Source: Mycogone perniciosa (taxonomy: Eukaryota > Ascomycota > Sordariomycetes > Hypocreales > Hypocreaceae). From it: a stretch of DNA of 64,000 bases. Each line of letters begins with the position of its first letter. Positions within the stretch are counted from its first letter, which is position 1. Where the stretch lies: NCBI GenBank assembly GCA_025331125.1, contig JAOALB010000054.1, forward strand, positions 62,001-126,000. Reading direction: 5' to 3'. The notes beneath the pieces are model-generated. The model ran no database searches. It had not been told where the DNA came from and worked only from the letters and a program-made list of their open reading frames with translations. Position numbers and translations under genes: made by a program. Positions 25,741-38,820 of the stretch are shown piece by piece.

Positions 25741-28700
25741 TTTGATTGATCAGGCCCACCAGGACTTGGTTTTCAACTGCTCCGAACTTGAGCTCTCGGG
25801 TAACACGGAGATTGAGGATGCATATCCTTGTTCTAAACTCCAAGAAGGTCTTATGGCATTGGCTGTTAAGCAACCCGGTTCTTACATTGCCAAGTACCAC
25901 TATCGCCTACCAGCGCATGTTGATGTGGCCCGATTCAAGGCTGCCTGGGAGAGAACTGTGGAACTCTATGCTAACATGCGTACCCGCATCATCAGTGTTG
26001 GTGGTATCTCAATCCAGACCATCGTCAAGAACGACATCGCTTGGGAAAATACTGAAGGTATTGCACTGATGTCCTATCTGCAACATACTCAGCACACTGG
26101 AATGAGCTACGGATCTCGTTTGTGCCGCTACGCACTTATCGAAGAAAAGGACCAAGATGTGCAATTCGTGTGGAGCATCCATCACGCCGTCTTCGATGGA
26201 TGGACCACGCCCATCATCCTCGGTACCCTTCACAGTGCTTATCGAGGACTCGAGCTTCCTAGGATTGAGAACTATGCCAGGTTCATTCAGTATACTATGG
26301 ATATCGACTATAACAATGCTTCTGAGTACTGGTTGAGGGAGCTTCATGACGTAAAGAAAGCCACCTTCCCCTCAACAGTCTCGATCGATGTGTCCGAGAA
26401 GAGCGATACCACTCGCTTTGTCGAGACCAGAATCGATCTTCCCCAGGGTAACGTTAGTGTCACAAAGGTCACTATCTTACGCGCCGCTTGGGCTGTGGTC
26501 CTGGCACGCTACTGTGATACCGATGATGTCTGCTTTGGCACAACTATTTCAGGTCGCCAAGCTCCAGTTCCTGGTTTAATGGAAATGCCCGGTCCAGTAA
26601 TCGCTACTGTACCGATTCGAGTCCATTTGGATCGCCAGAAGTCTGTAGACAACTTCCTTCAGGATATCCAGGGCCAGGCCACTGAAATGGTTGCGTACGA
26701 GCAGTTTGGTCTCCAGAATATTGGCAAGCTTAGTGCCGATGCCAAAGATGCCTGTGACTTTACCAGCTTGCTTGTTATTCAGCCATTGCAGAACCTGATC
26801 TACAGTGATAACAACGAAGAAGCTCTTATCGCTGCTTCTGAAGCCACTGCTGAGACTAAGGAAGAGGTGATGCAGGGTTACTTTAGTTACCCTCTTGTCA
26901 TCCAAGCTCATTTGCATGAGGAGTTCATTAATCTTGTACTGATCTACAGCACCTTGGCTCTTCCTGAACAGCAGCTTCAAGCGCTGTCTCAACAATTCAA
27001 GCACGTTGTTCAAAAGCTCGTCTCTGAGCCTGAGTTGAACCTTGGAACGCTCTCGGTTGCCTCCGAATGGGACGTTGCACAGTCCCTCAACTTCAATACC
27101 GAGATCCCTAAGATCATTAACTCTTGTGTGCATCAGCTCATTGAAGAGCAGGCCAATATTCGTCCCAATTCCATGGCCATTCGTGCTTGGGACGCTGAGT
27201 TCACTTACGCTGAGCTTAACCGCGCTGCTAACCGCCTTGCTCATTACCTAATAGCCACATATGAGGTCAAGGTGGATGATTTGATCCATGTCTGCTTCGA
27301 GAAATCCGCTTGGTTCTTTGTCTCAATTTTGGCTATTAGCAAGTCAGGTGCAGCTTGGGTGACTCTTGATCCCTCGCATCCTGAGCAACGTTTGCGACAG
27401 GTCGTGTCCCAAACCCGTGCTACGCTGTCCTTGACTTCTCCAGCCAATGCCGAGCTGTGTGCTAGCTTGGTTGAGTCTGTGGTTGTAGTGACTCCCGAGC
27501 TTAACAGTTCGCTGTCCAAGGTTGAGGCGCATGGCCAGAAGGGCCCGGTTACTACTGTGTCCTCAGACAACGTTGTCTATGTTCTGTTCACATCCGGCAG
27601 TACTGGCACGCCAAAGGGTTTGGTTATGCAACATGGATCTGTTTGCACGAGTCAAACTGCCATCGTCAAGCGGCTCCGCCTCACGCCCGATGTGCGAATG
27701 CTGCAATTCGCCGCCTTTGTGTTCGATCTCTCGATCGGTGAAATAATAGCCCCTCTAATCACAGGCGCCTGTTTATATATTCCTTCTGAGCATACTAGGA
27801 TGAATGGCCTGACCCAATTTATCTGCGATATGAACGTCAACTGGGCTTTCCTGACTCCTTCATTCGTACGAACGCTTAAACCGGCTGAGGTCCCTGGCCT
27901 AGAGTTTCTATTACTTGCCGGTGAAGCTGTTCCTAGGGACGTTCTGACTACGTGGTTCGGTCAGGTTCGCTTAGTCAATGGTTGGGGCCCTGCTGAGACT
28001 TGTGTGTTCAGTACCCTCCACGAGTGGCAGTCTGTAGAATCTCCTCTCACGATCGGTAAGCCAGTGGGTGGATTCTGTTGGATCGTTGATCCCGAAGACC
28101 CTCAACGCCTCGCTCCAATCGGAACGCTTGGTGAGGTCGTCATTCAAGGCCCGACTCTCTTACGTGAATATCTCGCGGACCCTGAACGCACCAAGGCTTC
28201 TACCGTGTTCTCGCTACCTAAATGGGCTCCTCGACCTGACTCGAAATACTGGAATAAGCTGTATAAGTCCGGCGATCTGTGTTATTATAACCTGGATGGA
28301 ACGATCGAATTTTCAACGCGCAAAGACACCCAGATTAAGATCCGTGGTCTGCGCGTTGAGCTCGGTGAAGTTCAACATCACATTCAACAGGCCCTTACTG
28401 GTGCCCGACAGGTTGCCGTTGACGTGTTCAAGGGCGAAAATGGTTCGAGCCTCGTTGCCTATTTCTGTTTTAGCGATGAGACCAGGACTGCTGGTATCAA
28501 TCACGATGCCTCAGAAGGACCCTTCCTGCCACTGGACGAGGAATTGCAGTCATGTCTGGCAGCTGTGGTTGGACAGCTTAGCATTTCCCTGCCTCGCTAC
28601 ATGATCCCGACCATGTTCATCCCGTGCCGCTACATGCCTTTTATTACTTCCACTAAACTTGATAGGAATGAGCTGAAGAAGCTTACGAACAACCTCGATA

Positions 28701-29030
28701 ATACTCAGATGGCTCAGTATTCTTTGCTTGGTGGAAGGAAGCGCGCACCGGAGACGATAATGGAGATATTCCTTCAGAGGCTTTGGTCTGAGAAACTCAG
28801 CATCCCTATTGAGTCAATTGGTCGTGACGATAGCTTCCTGGGTCTCGGAGGCGACTCCATTACTGCTATTCATATGGTCAGCGCCGCCCGCGAATCTGGT
28901 ATCCTGCTTGCTGTCAAAGAAATCTTTGACGACCCACGCCTTTCGGCTGTCGCAGCCAAGGCTCGAGAGACTGGTGAATCAGCACCGGCTCTTGAAGCTG
29001 ATATCACTCCATTCTGCATGCTTGATGAAC
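25741..29030 (+). other. NRPS module 8 (C-A-T), undamaged, Aib-like code
   Basis: This module has no stop, frameshift or missing motif. C8 begins with DAYPCS near 25818 and has HHAVFDG near 26180. A8 (about 27115-28700) has FTSGSTGTPKG near 27590 and the code D-L-G-F-L-A-G-V-F (Aib type, as in A3). T8 has LGGDS with Ser at 28856-28858. It shares long stretches with A9, including the E-A-V-P-R-D-V-L-T-T-W-F segment found in no other module, so modules 8 and 9 look like recent sister copies. Confidence 0.85.
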
Positions 29031-32000
29031 CTGTTCGCAAGCTGGCTCTTGGCGATGAAGTTCGACATCTCTGCAATCTTTCAGTCAATGCTGTGATTGA
29101 AGATGCCTTTCCGACGACTATGCTTCAGGCGGGACTCATTGCGCTATCTGTGAAGCAGCCGGGCTCGTATGTTGCCAACTACGTCTATCGCCTTTCTGAG
29201 TACATTGACATCGCTCGATTTAAGGCGGCTTGGGAACAAACTGCACTGCTTTGCGCTGCTCTACGTACAAGAATCGTGATGCTTAACGACCAGTGCATTC
29301 AGCTTGTTGTGGATGAGGAAGTCGACTGGCAGTCCCAAAAGAGTATGGATGCCCGTGCTGCTATCTAGGATGCCCGTGCTGCTATCCAGGATGCCCAGGA
29401 TACTGAGATGACTTATGGTTCTGCCTCTCTCAGTATGCCCTCATTAATGCCGGCAATGCCAACTATTTTGTCTGGACTGTCCACCACGCCGTTCACGACG
29501 GTTGGACTGTCAAGCTTATCATGACCACCCTGCAGTGTGCTTACCACAACTTAGAACTGCCGACTTTAAAACCATACTCTGCCTTTATCCAGTACACTAT
29601 GGATATGAGGACCTATGCTACTACTGTCAACTACTGGACTTAGCAACTTTAGAACGCTAAGCGAGCGTCTTATCCTCCCGTCGCCAAATTTTCCAAGTCT
29701 GAGAGCATTACTCGCGTAATGACCAAGACTATTCAAGTCACAGCCTCCACCAATCCTGCCATCACCAAGGCTACTGTTATGCGCGCTACTTGGGCGATTG
29801 TGCTTGCTCGTTACTGCGATACAGACGATGTGTGCTTCGGCACTACAATTTCTGGTCGCCAAGCACCAGTTTCTGGCCTAATGGATATGCCTGGTCCAGT
29901 CGTCGCTACTGTTCCTGTGCGTGTTCGCCTTGATCAGAACCAGACTGTTTCTCAGTACTTGCAGTCCATCCAGAACCAGGCCCACGAGATGGTTCCTCAT
30001 GAACAGTTTGGTTTGCAAAATATTTCCAAGATTGGTCCCGATTTCAAGTAAGCCTGTGACTTCACCAGCTTGCTAGTCGTCCAACCCCGTCAACACTTGG
30101 ATTCTCGCGGTAGCTCTGCTTCAGCCAGTATTGAATCTTCATCTGGAGCTCTTCTCCTACCTTCCGATCTTGAGGGCAGCTCTGCTGAGGAATTGATGCA
30201 AGGCTATTTCAGTTATCCTCTAGTTATTCAGGGTCACCTTCTTGGTGACTCAATTGAGTTGGTTCTGACCTACGATTCCACAGTACTCTCTGAGACGTCA
30301 ATGCAAGCTCTGTGCCACCAATTTGACAATGTAGCGACTCAACTCTTTACTCGCGAGGATCTCTTACTCAGCGATCTGTCCGTTTCCAGCGAGTGGGATC
30401 TTCAGCACGCTATTCATTGGAATCAAGAGAATCCAGAGATTGTGAATGCTTGCATCCATGAACTTATTGAGCTTCGTACCAAGGAGACACCCGATGCACC
30501 AGCAATCTGCGCTTGGGACGGCGACCTGACCTACGGCCAGCTCGACTCTGCCGCCAACCTCCTTTCCCACCATCTTGTTGACGACTACGGTGTAAAGGTT
30601 GAGGATCTCGTCCACGTGTGCTTCGAAAAGTCGCTCTGGTTCTTCGTCTCAATCCTGGCAATCAATAAGGCGGGTGCCGTCTGGGTCCCTCTCGACCCAT
30701 CTCACCCAAGGCAACGTCTAAGACAAGTTGTTTCACAGACTCGTTCCAAGCTGGCTCTCGCATCTTCAGCTAATGTCAAGCTCTGCAAAGGTCTCGTTGA
30801 GAATGTGGTTGAAGTCTGTCTCTCATTGGGTCAACTAATCGCTCACAGCCCCAGCACCTATGGACCTAAGGTTGAGATGTCGCCCCGTAACGCAGTTTAT
30901 GTGCTCTTTACTTCTGGTAGTACCGGCACTCCTAAGGGTCTTGTTATGGAGCATGGTGCTGTTGCTACTAGCCAGACTGCTATTTGCAAGAGACTTGGAC
31001 TTAACTCAGACGTTAGGATCCTTCAATTTGCTGCGTTTGTGTTCGACCAAATCATCGCCCCGTTAATCTCTGGTGCTTGTATTTGTGTTCCTTCTGAGCA
31101 CACTAGAATGAACGGTCTGAAGGAGTTTATTGCCGAAAGGGACATCAACTGGGCCTTCCTTACGCCATCCTTCGTGCGGACCCTTAGCCCAGCTGATGTG
31201 CCAAGTCTTGAGCTCTTGCTTCTCGCAGGTGAAGCTGTTCCTCGCGATGTGTTGACAACTTGGTTCGGCAAAGTCCGTCTTATTAACGGCTGGGGACCTG
31301 CTGAAACCTGTGTGTTCAGTACCCTCCATGAATGGCAATCAGCAAATGAATCACCTTTGACTGTCGGTCGCCCTGTTGGAGGCTTTTGTTGAATCGTGGA
31401 TCCTGAAGATCCTCAGAAGCTTGCCCCTACCGGCACACTTGGTGAGGTCGTTATCCAAGGCCGACCATTCTGCGCGAGTACCTTGCCGACCCACTCCGAA
31501 CGGAGGCTTCTACTGTTGTCAGTCTGCCTCCTTGGTCACCTCGTCGCAATCAACCTCAGTGGACTCGCTTCTACAAGTCCGGTGACTTGTGTTCATACAA
31601 CCCTGATGGCACTATTGAGTTCTCCAGCCGCAAGGATACACAAGTCAAGATCCGCGGTCTCCGTGTGGAACTTGGCGAAGTTGAACACCATATCCGCAGC
31701 GGTCTTGACGGTGTTCGACAGGTTGCTGTGGACGTTTTCCAGACTGACGCCAGTGTCAGCCTCATTTCGTATTTCTGCTTCTCAGATGAAACGCGCACTG
31801 CCGGCATTTCTCAGTCTGATGAGGATGTCTTTATGCCAGTGACAGAAGAGCTCCAGAAGAAACTTTTGACCATGGTTGGCCAGCTCAGCATCTCGTTGCC
31901 TCGCTACATGGTTCCGTCAATCTTCATTCCTTGCCGATTCATGCCCTTCATTACCTCCACCAAGCTTGACAGGAATATGCTTAAGAAGCTTGTTCGTGAG

Positions 32001-32310
32001 CTTGGCCAGGATGAACTTGACGCTTACTCGCTCCGCAACGGCAGCAAACGTATGCCTGAAACTGAGATGGAGAGGCGCATGCAGGAGCTCTGGTCAAACG
32101 TCCTATACATCCCTCAGGAGGAGATCGGTTGCGATGATAGCTTCCTGCAGATTGGTGGCGATTCCATTGCTGCCATCCAGTTGGTGACCAATGCTCGCGA
32201 AGCTGGTATCACCATCGCCGTGAAAGATATCTTTGATGATCCTCGGCTCTCAAAGCTTGCTTTGGCCGCTGTTATTTCTGACAGGAACAACTCGACGGCC
32301 ATTGAACCTT
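29031..32310 (+). other. NRPS module 9 (C-A-T), most damaged module, Aib-like code
   Basis: C9 begins with DAFPTT near 29102. TAG at 29366 sits in a 21-bp tandem duplication; one base is missing near 29430; HHAVHDG (near 29482) survives; TAG codons at 29641 and 29650 fall in the W-x-x-Q-L-x-N-A-K-R segment; TAA is at 30049. A9 (about 30440-32010) has FTSGSTGTPKG near 30910. A 12-bp in-frame deletion near 31047 turns FDLSIGEII into FDQII, removing core motif A4. TGA at 31390 replaces a conserved Trp, and one C is missing near 31461. Remaining code positions read F-L-A-G-V-F (Aib type). T9 has IGGDS with Ser at 32163-32165. Confidence 0.8.
29348..29389 (+). repeat. 21-bp tandem duplication carrying a stop
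   Basis: Two adjacent 21-bp units (29348-29368 and 29369-29389) differ only at the last codon: TAG in the first, CAG in the second. A nine-base partial third copy follows. The pair shows directly that the stop arose by C-to-T change, or that the duplication and the change came together. It lies in C9 in frame. Confidence 0.9.
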
Positions 32311-35300
32311 TCAGCTTGCTTGGTGGGCCCCTTACCCAGGAAATCGTCACCGATGCCCTCAAGGAGCAGTGTGGTCTCACTGGAGATAACCTGTTTGACG
32401 ACGCCTACCCTTGCACCAAGCTTCAAGAGGGTCTCATGGCGCTTGCTATCAAACAGCCTGGATCTTACATCGCCAAACACGTCTACCAGCTTCCTGAGCA
32501 CGTCGATGTTGATAATTTCCGCACTGCCTGGGAGCGTACCGTTGCGAGTTGCGCGAACCTTCGCACTCGTATGATTCTCGTCAACGGTAATACTATCCAA
32601 GTCTTGTTGACGAATGACATTTCCTGGGAAGATACCACCAACGCCACACTGAAGACTTATGCTCTTGATACGCAACAGATCGAGATGGGCTATGGCCAGC
32701 GCCTATGCCAGTATGCGATTATACAAGATGGAAGCAGCAACTACTTTGCATTTAGCATTCATCACACTGTCTTTGATGGATGGTCGCTTCCATTAATTAT
32801 GGGTAGCTTGTCCGCGGCATACTATGGTCTCGAACTTCCTCCTCTGCAGTCCTACGCTGCTTTTGTCAAGTACACGATGGAGCTGAACAACGAAGCCGCC
32901 TCTGACTACTGGCAGTCTCAGCTTCGTAACGCCAAGCGCGCCAGCTTCCCGGTTCCTAGTAACAAGTCCAGTGCTTCCCACACCCGTATTATGGACAAGA
33001 CGATCGAGTTCCCTAAGTCAACCAACACATCTATCACAAAGGCTTCCATCCTTCGTGCGGCCTGGGCAATCGTCCTTGCGCGTTACTCGGATAATGATGA
33101 TTTGTGTTTCGGTACTACAGTTTCTGGTCGTCACGCCAATGTGGCCGGTCTTGAAGCTATGCCTGGCTTGGTCGTCGCTACTGTACCTGTCCGTGTTCGT
33201 CTCGATAAGCAACAATCGCTCTCTAGCTTCCTTCAGGATATCCAGACCCAGGCCTCGGATATGGTTGCTTATGAACAGTTTGGCATTCAGAACATCTCGA
33301 GGCTGGGGTCAGACGCGAAGGATGCTTGTGACTTTACCAGTCTCCTCGCGATCCAGCCTGTTCAGCATATGAGTGCCGATAGCAGCAGTGGCAAAAATGA
33401 TGCCATTGTACTCCCTGTCATTTCTCCCCATGTTCAGGCAGAGGATATGCTGCAGAACTACTTCAGCTACCCGCTTGTCGTTCAGTGCCACTTGATAGAT
33501 AGCCACGTCAACCTGGTCCTCGTTTATGATTCCAATGTGTTGAGCGAGCCCCAGCTTAAGGCACTCACTCATCAGTTCGACCATGTTGTACAACAGTTGA
33601 TTACTCAAAGTGATCAAAGACTTGGAGATATCAGGATAGACGGTTCCTGGGATCTCAACCAAGCCCTTCAGTGGAATAGCATTGAACCCGAGTTGGTGCA
33701 AACTTGCCTACATGATATCATTTTCAAGCATGCTAAGACCACACCTGGGAATGAGGCCATTTTCTCATCGGAGGGCAGTCTCACTTATGGTGAACTTGAT
33801 CGTCTCACAACTATCCTAGCCATCCACCTGAGCGAACTGGGTGTCAAGCCAGAGACGATTGTGCCTTATTGCTTCGAGAAATCCATGTGGGCGGTTGTGG
33901 CAATCTTTGCCATTCTCAAGGCAGGCGGTGCATTCGTTCCTCTTGATCCTTCTCATCCTGTTAGCCGCCGAGAGGCCTTGATCAAGCAAGTTGATGCTGG
34001 CGTGATCATTGCGTCGCCATCAGCTGCTTCTTCCTGTGCTGGTATGGCGAAAAATATTATCAAGCTCTCCGCCTCCTTTATGTCGGACCTTGCTACCTCA
34101 GTCCGCTACAAGTCCCTACCCAAGCCTGGTCCGAAGAATACGGCCTACGTCCTGTTTACTTCCGGATCAACTGGAAAGCCTAAGGGTGTTGTTATGGAAC
34201 ACTCGGCTCTTAGCTCAAGCACCATTGGATACGGCAAAGTGTACAAGCTTGACTCAACCTCGCGAGTCTTCCAGTTCTCCAACTACATCTTCGATGGTAG
34301 CTTGGGCGAGATCCTTGCACCACTTGCATTTGGTGGCACTGTTTGTGTCCCTAACGATGATGAACGCCTCCAGAATGCTCCAGTTTTCATGAGCAAGGCC
34401 AAGGTCAACACGGCTATGTTGACGCCTTCCTTTGTGAGGACCTTTACTCCCGACCAGGTGCCAACACTTAGAACCCTGGTCCTTAGTGGCGAGGCCGCCT
34501 CAAAGGGTACCCTTGAGATGTGGTGCGACCATGTAATACTCATCAATGGCTACGGTCCAGCCGAGGCCTGCAACTACGCGACTACACACATATTCAAATC
34601 TAGTGATGAGTCGCCTCATACAATAGGACAAAGCTTCAACGGTGCCTGCTGGGTCGTTGAACCAGACAACCGAAACCAGCTTACACCTATCGGTTGCACT
34701 GGTGAACTTCTCATTCAGGGACCTGCCTTGGCTCGTGGCTACCTGGATGACATGGAGAAGACGAATCAGTCCTTCATCACTGACGTTGACTGCCTCCCAC
34801 CTTCTCTGCTCTATGAGCCTCGCCGGTTCTACCTGACTGGTGACTTGGTCCGATATAACTCTGAGGGCGAGATGGAATATCTCGGACGTAAAGACTCCCA
34901 GGTTAAGCTTCGTGGTCAACGTCTCGAGCTGGGTGAAATTGAATACAGCATCACCCAGTGTCTCAAGGCCGTCAAACATGTTGTAGTCGATGTGGTTCGC
35001 AAGGAGACTGGCGACGCACTTGTCGCATTTATCTCATTTGCCGGTGATAACAACACCAAGTGGTCATCTGATAATCTGTCAGCCAACTTGATTACACAAG
35101 ATGAGACAATGCGATCAACTCTTGACTCCCTCCGTGAGAGCTTGAAGGCTGTCTTGCCCGGATATATGGTCCCCAGTCTTTTCCTTCCACTTCAGTGCAT
35201 GCCCTTCATTACATCAATGAAGCTTGATAGGAAGCAGCTTCTAGCCCTTGCCCATAGTCTATCCGTTGGGGACATCGCTGCTTTCTCCGCTGCCAAGGGG

Positions 35301-35560
35301 GGAAAGGTTGAGCCTGAAACCGAGATGGAGCTGAAGCTTCGTGATCTGTGGGATCACGTTCTCGGGATCGATGCCGAGGGTATCGGTCGCAACGATAGCT
35401 TCCTCGAAATCGGTGGTGACTCCATTACTGCTACTCACCTCGTAACTGCCGCTCAGAAACAGGACATCAGCTTGACCGTTGCTAATATCTTCGCCGACTC
35501 TAGACTTTCATCAATGGCAGCCTCCACTAAGCTCGGCTTGACTGCCAAGAGCTTTGAAGC
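32311..35560 (+). other. NRPS module 10 (C-A-T), undamaged, Gln-like code
   Basis: This module reads without interruption. C10 begins with DAYPCT near 32400 and has HHTVFDG near 32761. A10 (about 33695-35260) is of the YCFEKSMW subfamily, with FTSGSTGKPKG near 34157 and the code D-G-G-M-V-S-G-N-Y. It differs at one position from D-G-G-M-V-G-G-N-Y, the code I recall for Gln in Trichoderma peptaibol synthetases. T10 has IGGDS with Ser at 35421-35423. Confidence 0.85.
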
Positions 35561-38500
35561 GGAGCCGTATAGTCTGCTCCCTAACATCAACATTGGGGAA
35601 TTGACAGTCACTGTCCAGAGCCAGTGCAACCTTCCCAATTATATGGATCTCGAAGATGCCTATCCATGCACGAACCTTCAAGAAGGCCTCATGGCGATTG
35701 CGATTAAACAGCCTGGCTCGTATGTTGCCAAGCATGTTTACAAGCTACCACTGCACGTCGATATCGCTCGCTTCAAGACTGCTTGGGAGCGCACTGTCCA
35801 AGTTTGCACCAATCTGCGCACGAGAATTGTCCTCAAGGATAACAAGCACATCCAAGTTGTCGTGAAGAACGATATCTCTTGGGACTCTACCCTTGGTTAT
35901 GACTTAGAGTCTTATATCCGTGCTTCCCAGAACTTCGATATGAAGTACGGTTCTCGACTCTGCCGATATGCTTTGATCCAGGAGGAGGAAACTGGTGACA
36001 ACTACTTCTCCTTTAGTGTTCACCATACCATCTTTGATGGTTGGAGTCTTCCATTGATCCTGGGCACGCTTAATGCCTTCTACGATGAGACGGAGGTCCC
36101 TGTCTTGAAGCCTTACTCAAGCTTCGTTAAGTACACTCTCGATCTTGATCAGAAGTCTGCTGTTAATTACTGGACCTCACAACTCTCTGGGGCCAGGAAG
36201 GCTGCGTTCCCATCGACCACGGATGTCCTCTCCCTCGATTCCGTGAAGCCTGCTTCCCAATTTCTGAACAAGGTCATTGATTTCCCTCGCTCAGCCAACA
36301 CATCGATTACCAAAGCGTCAATCCTCCAGGCCGCTTGGGCTATTGTCCTCGCACGCTACTCCGATAGTGATGATGTCTGCTTTGGCACGACAATGTCCGG
36401 TCGCCATGCATCCGTTTCTGGCCTTGAGGCTACACCCGGTCTGGTCGTTTCCACTGTTCCTGTTCGCGTTCTCCTTGATCGCCAGCGATCATTGACCGGA
36501 TTCCTCCAGGACATCCAGACTCAGGCGTCAGAAATGGTTGAATATGAGCAATTCGGTCTCCAGAACATTTCCAAACTTGGCCCGGACTTCAAGGATGCCC
36601 TCGACTTCACTAGCCTGCTAGCCGTCCAACCCATCCAACACATTGGCTCGACTGGTGACAACGATGATAAAGCTCTACTGGTTCCTGCAGACTCCGAGCT
36701 ACTCCAAGCTGAAGAAATGTTCCAGAACTATTTCAACTACCCTCTGGTCGTCCAGTGCCATGTCTATGACGATATGGTTAACCTGATGTTTATCTACGAC
36801 CCGAGTGTCTTGTCCGAGTATCAGCTTCAAACCATTTCTCAGCAGTATGAGCACGTTGTGCAGCAGCTGCTAACCCAGAGCGAGAACGCCCTTAGTACGC
36901 TATCTATCGCTGGTCCTTGGGACCTCCAGTGGGCCCTAAGCTGGAATAACAAAGCCCCCGAGCTTATCGAAGCCTGTGTAAACGACCTGATCTCTGAGAA
37001 CGCTTTGCGCACTCCCGACCATGAAGCTATCTTCTCTTCTGAGGGTAGCGTGACCTATGCTGCCTTCGACCGCCTGACTAACTTGCTGGCTAGCTACCTC
37101 TGCCAGATCGGCGTTAAACCGGAGACGATTGTTCCTTACTGCTTCGAGAAGTCAATGTGGGCTGTTGTCGCGATTGTTGGTATTCTCAAGGCTGGTGGTG
37201 TGTTCGTTCCCCTCGATCCATCACACCCCATCAACCGTCGCAAGGCTCTAGTCAAAGAGGTCAACGCCCAAATCATTATTGCTTCACCATCGGCTGCTGC
37301 ATCGTTTGCCGGTATAGTTCCACATCTTGTTGAGCTATCTTCTGGCTTCATGTCCAAGCTGTCTGCTCCTAGCAACAGCATGCATCAACCTAAGAAGCCC
37401 ACTCCTAGCAACGCAGCATATGTGCTGTTTACCTCTGGATCGACTGGCAAGCCGAAAGGTGTAGTTATGGAGCACTCTGCTCTTACCACTAGCACAATCG
37501 GTTATGGCCGAGCCTATAAGCTAAATACAGCTTCAAGAGTGTTCCAATTTTCTAACTACATTTTTGACGGCAGCTTGGGTGAAATCCATGCTACCCTGAC
37601 TTTCAGTGGCACTGTCTGTATTCCAGACGAGACTGAACGTCTTCAAGACGCTCCAGGCTTTATGCGTACGGCTGGCACACTGCTATGTTAACCCCTTCCT
37701 TTGTTCGCACATTTACGCCTGATCAAGTCCCAACTTTGAAGACTTTAGTCCTTGGCGGTGAGCCTGCTGGCAAGGATACGCTCGAGACATGGTGTGGCCG
37801 CGTGAAGCTCATCAATGGATATGGCCCTGCTGAAGCTTGTAACTACGCTACGTGGCATCCTTTCGTATCTAGCAAAGAATCCCCCCGAATTATCGGAAAG
37901 GGCTTCAACAGCTCTTGCTGGGTCGTCGAGCCTGATAACCATCATCAACTTACTCCAATTGGCTGTATTGGTGAACTTATTATTCAGGGCCATGTTCTCG
38001 CCCGTGGATACATCAACGACTCTATACGAACCAAGGCCTCTTTCGTTACCAGCATCGCTGCCCTCTCTCCTGAGCTCGTTGCTGGTCCTCAACACTTCTA
38101 TTTGACTGGTGACCTGGTCAAGTATTGTGCTGATGGTTCTTTGGAATACGTCGGCCGGAAGGACACTCAAGTCAAGCTCCGCGGTCAGCGTATCGAGCTT
38201 GGAGAGATTGAATACCACATCAAGCGATATTTGCCTGATATCAAGCACGCAGCCGTTGACATCATTAACAGAGAATCTGGACAGGCCCTTGTTGCCTTCA
38301 TTTCTTTCTTCGGTATGTACGACAACGGTAGTACCGCTAGCTTCACGAATAGCCTTATTGAACCGAGCGATGTCCTTCGCACTGCCATCGTGCCTCTCAT
38401 GGACAACTTAAAGGCTGTTCTCCCTGGCTTCATGTTGCCTAGCCTTGTTCTTCCTCTTCGAACCATGCCATTCATCACTTCTATGAAGCTTGATAGGAAG

Positions 38501-38820
38501 AGGTTGCGGACTCTTGCAAGTTCCCTCTCTTCCGAAGAGCTCGCACTCTTTACCCTTGGCAAGGCTGATAAGGTTGAGCCAACAACTGAGATAGAATTTA
38601 AGCTGCGTGACCTCTGGGCCCAGATCCTCAAGATCTCGCCTGACGAAATTGGCAAGAACGACAGCTTCCTGCAAATTGGAGGCGATTCCATTTCCGTTAT
38701 CCACCTCGTTACCCTTGCCCAAGAGCACGGTATTTTACTCACTGTCGTGGCGATTTTCATTGATCCACGACTGTCATCAGTTGCAGCCTCAGCCTGCCTC
38801 GGTGGAGTTAAGGATACCTT
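35561..38820 (+). other. NRPS module 11 (C-A-T), Gln-like code, frameshift in A
   Basis: C11 begins with DAYPCT near 35656 and has HHTIFDG near 36022. A11 (about 36950-38510) has FTSGSTGKPKG near 37430. About four bases are missing near 37674 compared with A10, shifting the frame just before M-L-T-P-S-F; the upstream frame stops at 37689-37691. The code is D-G-G-M-V-G-G-N-Y, the Gln pattern. T11 has IGGDS with Ser at 38687-38689. It is a sister copy of module 10, sharing FSNYIFDGSLGEI. Confidence 0.8.
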
